Positions 57,063-63,993 of a stretch of DNA of 63,993 bases are shown here, piece by piece (position 1 is the stretch's first letter; the number at the start of each line of letters is the position of its first letter). This stretch comes from an uncultured Paracoccaceae bacterium (lineage in GTDB: Bacteria > Pseudomonadota > Alphaproteobacteria > Rhodobacterales > Rhodobacteraceae). The notes beneath the pieces are model-generated. The model was not told the DNA's origin, made no database searches, and saw only the letters and a program-made list of their open reading frames with translations. Made by a program: the position numbers and the translations under genes. The stretch spans positions 1 through 63,993 of the forward strand of contig CALIZF010000022.1 in NCBI GenBank assembly GCA_938028765.1, in the 5' to 3' direction.

Positions 57063-58335
57063 CGCCGGCCCTCGGGGCCAAGCGCGGCGGGCCAGGGGTC
57101 GGTCACGTCCTGCCCGTCCTTGAACACCGCCCGGATGCCGCCCGGCCGGCGCAGGAGTTCGATGTCCTCCAGCGGGTTGCCGGCCACGAGGACGACATCG
57201 GCGGTGTGGCCGGGGGCGATCAGGCCGGTCACATCCTCGCGCCCCAGTGCCGCGGCGGCGTGGACCGTCGCGGTCTCGAGCGCCTGCCAGGGCGCCATGC
57301 CCATCTCGACGCAGAGTTCAAGCTCGCGCGCGTGCTGGCCGAAGGGGCAGAGATTGCCCGAGGAATCGGTGCCCATGGCGATCCGCACCCCCGCCTCCCA
57401 GGCCCGGCGGACATTGGCCACCTTTTGCTCGCGGGCGCGCTTCATCTTCTCGATCCCGTCGGCACGCGCGCCGCTGCGGGCACCGTTGCGGATCACCGTG
57501 TCGGTGATCGCCAGCGTCGGCACGAGGATCGTGCCCTGGTGCAGCATCGTCTCGATGCAGGCGTCGTCGAGGAACGAGCCGTGCTCGATCGTGTCCACCC
57601 CCGCCGCCAGCGCCCGGCGGATGCCCTCGGTCGCATGGGCATGGGCGGCCACCTTCATGTCGCAGTCGCGCGCCTCGGCGACGATGACGCGCATCTCCTC
57701 GACCGAATAGTTGGGCCAGTGCGCCTTGTCCCCGGCCGACGAAGGCCGGCGCTTGCGGTGAACTTGATGAAATCGGCGCCGAGCTTGCGCGGCGTGCGCA
57801 CCACCCGGCGGCAGTCGTCGATCCCGTCGGCCACATCGAGCGGCTGGCGCGGCCAGGCGTTGGGATAGAACAGATCGCCCCGCCCGGCGGTCATCGAGAT
57901 CACCCAGGGCGCCACGCTCAGCCGCGGACCGGGCAGAAGGCCGCGCCGGATGAAGCCCGCAAGCTCGAGATCGCCGCCGTCGCGATGCCCCATCACCCGG
58001 AGCGGGGTGACGCCTGCCGCCAGCCCGCGCCAGCCGTTGCGCGGCCCGTGCAGCAGCTTTTCGCCGCCCGGCACCAGCGCCCGATAGGTGGCGTTGTCCA
58101 CCGTTTGCGCGAGGTCGGAATTGGTCGTCAGATGGACGTGCACATCCGCAAGGCCAGGGATCGCGGTCGCGCCGTGTGCCGCGACCATGCGGCAGCCCGG
58201 CGTCGGGGCGGCCTCGGCGGCGGGCGTGACGGCCGCGATGCGCCCGTCCCGCATCAGGATCGAGACGCCGCGCAGCGGATCGGGCCCCTGCCCGGGCCAC
58301 AGGTCGAGATCGTGCAGCAATATGGCCGACAACAT
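57059..58335 (-). pseudogene. Metal-dependent amidohydrolase gene with a frameshift
   Basis: N-terminal part: GVSILMRDGRIAAVTPAAEA and the metal motif IPGLADVHVHLTTNSDLAQT. The frame breaks near 57735-57748, right after LGADFIKFTASAG, where homologues continue. The C-terminal part is in the next frame: GDKAHWPNYSVEEMRVIVAE, KVAAHAHATEGIRRALAAGV with metal His, DTIEHGSFLDDACIETMLHQ and RIAMGTDSSGNLCPFG with the catalytic Asp, then GHTADVVLVAGNPLEDIELL. The whole is an imidazolonepropionase-like or prolidase-like amidohydrolase of about 424 residues. Its start is 6 bp after the monooxygenase gene and its end overlaps the aldehyde dehydrogenase start. Confidence 0.87.
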
Positions 58336-58341
58336 CCCCCC

Positions 58342-59385
58342 TCAGGCCGCAGCCCGCGGGCGGAAATGCGGCATCACGTCCTCGGCGATGCGGTGGATCG
58401 TCTCCAGCGTCTCCTCGTGGGACGAGCCGAAGTTCAGCACGAGGCTGGCGACATCCACCCCGGCCCCGGCAAAGGCGCCCAGCCGGTCCACCATCTCGGC
58501 GGCCGAACAGACAAGGATGTTCTCGGCCAGTTCCTCGATCGACTGGCTGCGCGGCAGCGACCGGACCATGCCCTTCTCGATCAGGCTGGGGCCGGTATAC
58601 ATGTTGTTGAGCCGCCCGTAATGCTCCTGCGCCTGCTGGAGTTTCTGCCAGCGCAGCGCTTCCGAGCCGGTCACGAAGCCCGCGCGCGACGCCTGCAGGA
58701 TCAGGTCACGCCCCGCCTCGCCCATCTCTTTCTTCGCTCGACGGAACGCCGCGACCTGGGCACGGAACTGATCAATGTCGCCGGTCAGGGGTGGGGTCAG
58801 GATGGTGTAGCCCTTCCCCGTCGCGTGATAAATCCCCTGGGGGCACATCGTCGCCATCAACATCCGCGGCCCGCCGGGGCGCGCCGGGCGCGGCATGACC
58901 GTGATCGGGTCGAACTTGTAGAGGGTGCCGTCCCAAGCAACCTCCTCGCGCGTCAGGAGCGCCCGGAACACCTCGAGCGATTCGTCAAAGCGCGCGCGCG
59001 TTTCGGCCACCGGCACCCCGAGGCGCTCCATCTCGTAGCCGTAGCCGTAGCCGCCCCGCCCCATGCCCAGCACCAGCCGGCTGCCGGTGAAGATGTCGGC
59101 CACGATCACCTCGCCGGCATAGATGCGCATGTCGTGGATCGGCAGGACGGCGACGCAGGTGACGATATCGATCCGCTGCGTATGCGCCGCGATCTTCACT
59201 GCGGTCATCTGCGGCGCGGGGTTCAGCCCGAGGTTCATCAGATGGTGTTCCGAAACCGAGACCGAGCGGACGCCCAGCTAGTCGGCCAGCATCGCCTGTT
59301 CCAGCATGTCGTTGAAGAAACGGGCGCCCCCGTAGTCGTGGCTTGGATAGCTCATCGAGAAATGCAGGTTGAAGTCCATGACCAT
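58342..59385 (-). pseudogene. LLM-class flavin-dependent monooxygenase gene with an amber stop
   Basis: The gene begins at 59383-59385 (MVMDFNLHFSMSYPSHDYGG) and meets TAG at 59278-59280 in EQAMLAD-stop-LGVRSV, where homologues have Glu or similar. The rest is a complete luciferase-like barrel: VSVSEHHLMNLGLNPAPQMT, VTCVAVLPIHDMRIYAGEVI, ADIFTGSRLVLGMGRGGYGY and RPGGPRMLMATMCPQGIYHA. An internal ATG at 59238 could start a 298-residue product lacking the first strands. The upstream flavin reductase would supply reduced FMN, a common two-component pairing. A GACCCC hexamer repeat lies just 16 bp upstream. Confidence 0.88.
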
Positions 59386-59398
59386 GTCGCTTCTGTGT

Positions 59399-59432
<34 letters not shown>

Positions 59433-59473
59433 TGCAATGGACCGGGGCGCTCGCGCGGGGCGCCCGGGCGGGA

Positions 59474-60091
59474 TCAGGCCGTTGTGTCGGCAGCGCGCAG
59501 GGCGCGGTATCGGCCGTCGCGATAGAGCAGCGGCGACAACGTCCGCTGGTGGATCGCCGCGACCCTGCGGAAAAGGACGACATGGCTTTCGTGCCGCTGG
59601 CTGTGGATCACCCGGCACGCCAGGCTGACGCTGCGGGTGATCGCCGGGGCAAGCCCTGGCATCTCGACCAGATCGATCCGGCCGAACCGGTCGCCGGACT
59701 CGCCGTCGTGGTCGCCGGCGAAGACGCTGGCGATCGGGGTGGCGTCTTCGGGCAAGATATGCAGGGTGAAGACCCGGTTGGCCGTGACCGCCGCCCCGAT
59801 CCGGCTTTCGCCGCGCAGGCAGATCAGCACGGTCGGCGGATCGGCCGAGACCGAACAGAAGGCCGTCACGGTCGCCCCGTGCCGTCCGGCGGCGCCGTCG
59901 GACGCAACCACGCCCACGGAAGCGGCCACCTGCCGCATCGCCTGCAGGTAGGCCTTGCGCGTGCAGGCGACCGGACCGGCTGCGGCCGGCGCGGTCGGCG
60001 GCACGCCGCCGGGGACGAGGGCCGGGTCGGGATGCGCGGGTGTGGACATGGCCCGGGCTCGATCGGGTCCGGCGGCATCGCCGCCGTTCAT
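59474..60091 (-). CDS. Flavin reductase family protein (FMN-binding split barrel)
   Basis: 205 residues. The core begins near residue 45: RKAYLQAMRQVAASVGVVAS, then GRHGATVTAFCSVSADPPTV with the conserved TxT/SxFCSVS flavin motif, LICLRGESRIGAAVTANRVF and LHILPEDATPIASVFAG. It probably reduces FMN with NAD(P)H for the monooxygenase encoded next. The first 40 residues are Pro/Ala-rich; an ATG at 60047-60049 (MSTPAHPDP) is an alternative start. It heads the minus-strand operon and has the shared bipartite operator 37-78 bp upstream. The gene is intact, unlike most of the operon. Confidence 0.87.
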   Translation of the reverse strand: MNGGDAAGPDRARAMSTPAHPDPALVPGGVPPTAPAAAGPVACTRKAYLQAMRQVAASVGVVASDGAAGRHGATVTAFCSVSADPPTVLICLRGESRIGAAVTANRVFTLHILPEDATPIASVFAGDHDGESGDRFGRIDLVEMPGLAPAITRSVSLACRVIHSQRHESHVVLFRRVAAIHQRTLSPLLYRDGRYRALRAADTTA

Positions 60092-60127
60092 CTTTCTTGA
60101 CTACGGCAGCATTCGCCTCGGCAGAGA

Positions 60128-60169
60128 AACGAAACTTCATTGACGTGAAGTTCGGAGAATCCGAACTTC
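60128..60169. promoter_or_regulatory. Bipartite operator upstream of the flavin reductase operon
   Basis: AACGAAACTT at 60128-60137, 13 bases, then TTCGGAGAATCCGAAC at 60151-60166. The right part extends to a perfect 9-bp dyad GAAGTTCGG / CCGAACTTC (60147-60169, 5-base centre). AACTTCA/TGAAGTT forms a second overlapping dyad. It matches the element at 54719-54755 with the same orientation and spacing. Confidence 0.7.
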
Positions 60170-60336
60170 CCGCGCTGTGCCCGGGATCGCCGCGGCAACG
60201 GCGACGCCCGCCTGCGGCGGACGACCCCCATAGCGAGGCGGCGGGCGACCGCCCGGAAAAGGGTGGAGGTTCCAAGTGTTCGCGCCCCGCCGGTGGCGCG
60301 GCGCGCAGGGCTGCCGCCGCGCGCGCGATCGTCGCG

Positions 60337-61644
60337 TCAGCCGCCGGCGTTCAGGCGCGTGCGACGCGCGGCGACTGAGGCGCCGTGCGCCTGCAGCCCC
60401 TCGGCCGCGGCCAGCCGTTCGGCCGCCGGGCCGATGGCGGCAAGGCTTGCCGGGCTCATGCGGGCGAGCGTGGTGCGCTTCATGAAATCGAGCACCGAAA
60501 GGCCCGACGAGAATCGCGCCGACCGAGCGGTCGGCAGGACGTGGTTTGGGCCGCCGACGTAGTCGCCGATGGCCTCGGGCGTCCAGTGGCCGAGGAAGAT
60601 CGCGCCGGCGTGGCGGATGCGGGAGGCCAGCGCCTCGGGGTCGTCCACCATCAGTTCGAGGTGCTCGGGCGCGATCCGGTCCGAGAGCGCCGCCGCCTCG
60701 GCAAGGTCGCGCACCACGATCACCGCGCCGTGCGCTGCCCAGGACGCCCCCGCGATGGCCGCGCGCGGCAGCGCGGCAAGGTGACGGTCCACCGCCGCGG
60801 CCGCCGCCCGAGCCAGCGCCCGGTCGGGCGTGATCAGGATCGACTGGGCGCTTTCGTCGTGTTCGGCCTGCGCCAGCAGGTCCAGCGCGATCCAGTCAGG
60901 GTCGGCGGTGGCGTCGGCGATCACCAGCACCTCGGACGGACCGGCGATCATGTCGATGCCCGTGCGGCCGAACACCTGCCGCTTGGCTGCGGCGACGAAG
61001 GCGTTGCCGGGACCGCAGATCACGTCCACCGCCGGCACCGTCGCGGTCCCGAAGGCCATCGCGCCGATCGCCTGCGCCCCGCCGATCCGGTAGACGGCAT
61101 CCACCCCCGCCAGCCGGGCCGCCGCCAGCACGAGGGGGCTCATCCGCCCCTCGGGCGCAGGGGCGCAGGCGATCAGGCGCCCGACGCCCGCCACCCGCGC
61201 CGGGATCGCGTTCATCAGGAGCGACGAGGGGTAGGATGCAAGTCCCCCCGGAACATAGAGGCCCGCCGCGTCCACCGGCGTCCAGCGCCAGCCGAGTTCG
61301 GCGCCCGTCGCATCCGTCCAGCGGGCGTCGGCGGGGCGCTGGCGCTCGTGGAAGGCGCGGATGCGCGCGGCGGCGGTGTCCAGCGCGGCGAGGTCGGCCG
61401 GGTCGCAGGCGGCCACCGCGGCGTCGAGCTCGGCCGGGGCGACCGCCATCGTCCCGGGCGTCAGGTCCAGCCGGTCGAAGCGGCGGGTCAGGTCGATCAC
61501 CGCTGCGTCGCCGCGGTCGCGCACGGCGGCGAGGATCGCGGCGACGTCGGCCTCGACATCCGCGGCTTGTTCGCGCTTCTGCGCAAGAAGGGCGGCGAAG
61601 GCGGCGTCGAAGCCGGGGTCGGCGGTGTCGAGGAAGGCGGGCAT
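60337..61644 (-). CDS. hisD: Histidinol dehydrogenase
   Basis: 435 residues, normal HisD. Marks: WTPVDAAGLYVPGGLASYPS, SSLLMNAIPARVAGVGRLIA, VDVICGPGNAFVAAAKRQVF and MIAGPSEVLVIADATADPDW. Zinc ligands are expected in DLLAQAEHDESAQSILIT (Gln and His), and the catalytic Glu/His pair in RIAPEHLELMV. The end has FSSGLSVLDFMKRTTLARMS. It oxidises histidinol to histidine in two NAD-dependent steps. ATG at 61642-61644. It is divergent from the small ORF and murA across 113 bp. Confidence 0.95.
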   Translation of the reverse strand: MPAFLDTADPGFDAAFAALLAQKREQAADVEADVAAILAAVRDRGDAAVIDLTRRFDRLDLTPGTMAVAPAELDAAVAACDPADLAALDTAAARIRAFHERQRPADARWTDATGAELGWRWTPVDAAGLYVPGGLASYPSSLLMNAIPARVAGVGRLIACAPAPEGRMSPLVLAAARLAGVDAVYRIGGAQAIGAMAFGTATVPAVDVICGPGNAFVAAAKRQVFGRTGIDMIAGPSEVLVIADATADPDWIALDLLAQAEHDESAQSILITPDRALARAAAAAVDRHLAALPRAAIAGASWAAHGAVIVVRDLAEAAALSDRIAPEHLELMVDDPEALASRIRHAGAIFLGHWTPEAIGDYVGGPNHVLPTARSARFSSGLSVLDFMKRTTLARMSPASLAAIGPAAERLAAAEGLQAHGASVAARRTRLNAGG

Positions 61645-61757
61645 CGCGTCTCCTGACCTGCGTTGCGGGGCGACACATAACGCGCGCGGCGGCGGGCGCA
61701 ACGACCGCGCCGGTGCGGTCACTGGACGCGCCCACAGGCGCGGTGCTATCGGGGCGC

Positions 61758-61955
61758 ATGGCCGAGGACAAGCCCCATACCCCCCGCACGGGGTCCGCCC
61801 CGCCCCCCCGCGACGACCGCGCGGCGCGCCTTGCGGCGGCGCTGCGGGCTAACCTCGTCCGGCGCAAGGCGCGCGCACGGACGGTTGCGGAGGCAGGCGA
61901 GGCAGCCGACGGCGGGGCGGCCGACGGCAGGGCAGCAGACGGCGGGGAAGGCTGA
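61758..61955 (+). CDS. Small conserved-looking protein upstream of murA, function unknown
   Basis: 65 residues. The middle DRAARLAAALRANLVRRKAR is an amphipathic basic helix seen in short proteins that sit next to murA in related bacteria; the flanks are Pro-rich and Ala/Gly/Asp-rich. No signal peptide. The murA ATG begins 3 bp after its stop, so it is cotranscribed and possibly coupled with murA. Length and composition fit a small nucleic-acid-binding or regulatory peptide, but there is no direct evidence. Confidence 0.6.
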   Translation: MAEDKPHTPRTGSAPPPRDDRAARLAAALRANLVRRKARARTVAEAGEAADGGAADGRAADGGEG

Positions 61956-61958
61956 GCG

Positions 61959-63230
61959 ATGGATGCGATCCTCGTGAAGGGCGGGGCGCCGCTGTCGGGC
62001 CGGATCCCGATCGCCGGGGCCAAGAACGCCTGCCTCGCGCTGATGCCCGCCACGCTGCTGGCCGACCAGCCGCTGACGCTGACCAACGCCCCGCGGCTGT
62101 CCGACATCCGCACGATGACGCAGCTTCTGCAGTCGCTCGGGGCCGAGGTCACGTCGCTGAACGCGGGCCGTGTGCTGGCGCTGTCGTCGCACGACGTCAC
62201 CGTGCTGCGGGCCGACTACGACATCGTGCGCAGGATGCGCGCGTCGATTCTCGTCCTCGGGCCGCTGGTCGCGCGGTTCGGGCGCGCCGAGGTCAGCCTG
62301 CCGGGCGGCTGCGCCATCGGCGCACGCCCGGTGGACCTGCACCTGAAGGCGCTGGAGGCGATGGGGGCCGAGATCGAGCTGATCGACGGCTATGTGCACG
62401 CCACGGCGCCATCGGGCGGCCTGCGCGGGGCGCGGATCGACTTTCCCTTCGTCTCGGTCGGCGCGACCGAGAACGCGCTGATGGCCGCCACGCTGGCGCG
62501 CGGCACCACCGTGATCGGCAACGCCGCGCGCGAGCCCGAGATCGTCGATCTTGCGCGCTGCCTGCGCGCCATGGGCGCGCGGATCGAGGGCGAGGGGACG
62601 CCGGTGATCACCGTCGAGGGGGTCGATGCCCTGCACGGGGCGACCCATGCCGTCGTCGCCGACCGGATCGAGCTTGGCACCTACATGCTCGCCCCCGCCA
62701 TCGCGGGCGGGTCGGTCGAATGCCTGGGCGGCCGGCTCGACCTCGTCGGGGCCTTCGCCGAAAAGCTCGACGCCGCGGGGATCACCGTCGAGGAAACGCC
62801 GCTCGGCCTGCGCACCGCGCGCCGGAACGGCCAGGCGAAGGCCCTGCATGTCGTGACAGAGCCCTTTCCCGGCTTTCCGACCGACCTGCAGGCGCAGATG
62901 ATGGCGTTTCTATGCACCGCAGACGGGGTGTCGGTGCTGGAGGAACGGATCTTCGAAAACCGCTTCATGCACGCGCCCGAACTGTCACGGATGGGCGCGC
63001 GCATTGCGGTGGCGGGGGGAAGGGCGACGGTCACGGGTGTGCCGCGCCTGCGCGGCGCGCCGGTGATGGCGACAGACCTGCGGGCCTCGGTGTCGCTGAT
63101 CCTTGCCGCACTCGCCGCCGAAGGCGAAACGCTGGTGCGCCGCGTCTATCATCTCGACCGCGGCTACGAGCGGGTGGAGGAAAAGCTGGGCGGCGTCGGC
63201 GCGACCATCGAACGGGTGCAGGACCGGTGA
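61959..63230 (+). CDS. murA: UDP-N-acetylglucosamine 1-carboxyvinyltransferase
   Basis: 423 residues. First committed step of peptidoglycan synthesis, adding enolpyruvate to UDP-GlcNAc. Key residues: K22 in [18 protein letters not shown]118 in [17 protein letters not shown] (the fosfomycin-sensitive Cys form), and [20 protein letters not shown]. The C-terminal domain has [20 protein letters not shown] and [39 protein letters not shown]-like end. The stop overlaps the GTG of the DUF2948 gene. The ATG at 61959 follows the small ORF. Confidence 0.97.
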   Translation: MDAILVKGGAPLSGRIPIAGAKNACLALMPATLLADQPLTLTNAPRLSDIRTMTQLLQSLGAEVTSLNAGRVLALSSHDVTVLRADYDIVRRMRASILVLGPLVARFGRAEVSLPGGCAIGARPVDLHLKALEAMGAEIELIDGYVHATAPSGGLRGARIDFPFVSVGATENALMAATLARGTTVIGNAAREPEIVDLARCLRAMGARIEGEGTPVITVEGVDALHGATHAVVADRIELGTYMLAPAIAGGSVECLGGRLDLVGAFAEKLDAAGITVEETPLGLRTARRNGQAKALHVVTEPFPGFPTDLQAQMMAFLCTADGVSVLEERIFENRFMHAPELSRMGARIAVAGGRATVTGVPRLRGAPVMATDLRASVSLILAALAAEGETLVRRVYHLDRGYERVEEKLGGVGATIERVQDR

Positions 63231-63706
63231 CCGACGCGCGGTTCGAGGACGGGGCCGAGCGGCCGCTTGCGCTGCGGGCCGAGGGGGCCGCGGACGTGCC
63301 GGTGCTGTCGGCGCTGGTGCAGGATGCGGTCCTGACCGCGGCCGACCTGCGCTACGAGCGCCGGCGGCACCGGTTCGCGCTGATGTTGAACCGCTTCCGC
63401 TGGGAGGATCGGGCGGCGGCCGAACGCCAGCGCCGGCCGGTCGAACGGGTGCGCAGCATCCTCGTTATTGACGGGGTGCTCGGGGCCGCGCAGCAGGGGA
63501 TGCCGCCGCGGGGGGCGGATACCGTGCTGTCGCTCCTATCGGTGGCCTTCGAGGGGGAAGGGGACGGGGCGGGCGCGCTGGTCCTGACCTTCGCCGGAGA
63601 CGGGGCGGTGCGGCTGACGGTCGAGTGCATCGACCTCACGCTGACCGACGTGACGCGCCCGTGGAAGGCGACCTCGGGCCGCGCACCGTCGCATCCGGCG
63701 GACTGA
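63227..63706 (+). CDS. DUF2948 family protein
   Basis: 159 residues. Pattern [60 protein letters not shown] and [19 protein letters not shown] is that of DUF2948, a family found next to murA or hisD in Rhodobacteraceae. Function unknown; no signal peptide. GTG start at 63227 overlaps the murA stop (GTGA), so it is translationally coupled. A strong hairpin follows its stop. Confidence 0.9.
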   Translation: MTDARFEDGAERPLALRAEGAADVPVLSALVQDAVLTAADLRYERRRHRFALMLNRFRWEDRAAAERQRRPVERVRSILVIDGVLGAAQQGMPPRGADTVLSLLSVAFEGEGDGAGALVLTFAGDGAVRLTVECIDLTLTDVTRPWKATSGRAPSHPAD

Positions 63707-63710
63707 CGCA

Positions 63711-63740
63711 GCCGCGGCGGACCGGCCCGTCCGCCGCGGC
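63711..63740 (+). terminator. Hairpin after the murA operon
   Basis: GCCGCGGCGGAC / GTCCGCCGCGGC, a 12-bp perfect stem with a 6-base loop, 4 bp after the DUF2948 stop. No U tract. The 253 bp from here to the window end hold no supported gene. Confidence 0.55.
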
Positions 63741-63993
63741 GGTGCAGGGCGCGGGATCGGCCAGGGCGGCGCGCGCGGCAAGAGCAGTCGCCGCCGGCCG
63801 GCCATTCCGCCTCACGCGGCGCGTCCGCCGCCACGCCCTGTGGGTGCAGGCACGGCGGCCGGTCGCCCCGCACGCCCGTCTTCCGCGCGGTCTTGCCGAC
63901 GGGTCGGGTGACCCGCCGCGCCTCGCCCTCGCCGCCGGTCGTCCGGGGTGGTGTTCGACCGACCGCGCAGCGCCCCCGCCGGGCTGCCGTTCG

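Overview
The window is very GC-rich, with strong G/C third-position bias, frequent GTG starts and mostly TGA stops. The gene set points to an alphaproteobacterium of the Rhodobacteraceae type (Rhodobacter/Paracoccus relatives). Supporting signs are mipZ, the ffh / chorismate mutase / rpsP / rimM / trmD / rplS / rpmE order, a long N-terminal extension on TrmD, a small ORF plus DUF2948 gene around murA, and several TRAP and ABC uptake operons with GntR or LysR regulators. No rRNA, tRNA, CRISPR array, insertion sequence or phage gene was seen.

Region by region. 1-6 kb: a partial Pro/Ala-rich membrane protein, a DUF541 periplasmic protein, metY, a glycosyltransferase-like gene and a dimethylargininase. 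6.2-13.3 kb: an intact minus-strand operon (SsuD-like monooxygenase, aldo/keto reductase, TRAP transporter QMP, dimethylargininase) divergent from a GntR/UTRA regulator and a Gfo/Idh oxidoreductase. 13.5-24.7 kb: AEC transporter, YaiI-like protein, ornithine cyclodeaminase-like enzyme, lepA, a sirtuin, a copper chaperone pair, hrpB, DUF3108 and meaB. 24.8-31.7 kb: core translation and export genes (rpmB, ffh, rpsP, rimM, trmD, rplS, rpmE) with bluB inserted between rpsP and rimM, then mipZ. 31.7-40.1 kb: a GntR/FCD-linked branched-chain-amino-acid-type ABC operon that is breaking down. 40.1-45.2 kb: a LysR regulator divergent from dabB-dabA, the energy-coupled inorganic-carbon accumulation complex. 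45.3-49.8 kb: thiolase, then oxyR divergent from katG. 50-60.1 kb: a second decaying accessory region with a polyamine-type ABC operon, LysR, aldehyde dehydrogenase, amidohydrolase, LLM monooxygenase and flavin reductase. 60.3-63.7 kb: hisD, a small conserved ORF, murA and a DUF2948 gene.

The main biological points are these. (i) Pseudogenes (frameshifts, amber/ochre stops, a fusion deletion, a lost stop) are confined to two accessory transport/catabolism islands, while every housekeeping gene reads cleanly. (ii) A two-part operator, AACGAAACTT-N13-TTCGG followed by ATCCGAAC, occurs in the same orientation upstream of both the polyamine-type ABC operon and the flavin reductase/monooxygenase operon, joining them into one likely LysR regulon. 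(iii) The DabAB system keeps its predicted zinc ligands and has its own divergent LysR gene with an AT-rich palindrome between them. (iv) Transport and monooxygenase operons of undefined substrate occur twice, once intact and once decayed. All functions come from reading motifs and overall protein patterns; no database search was run.
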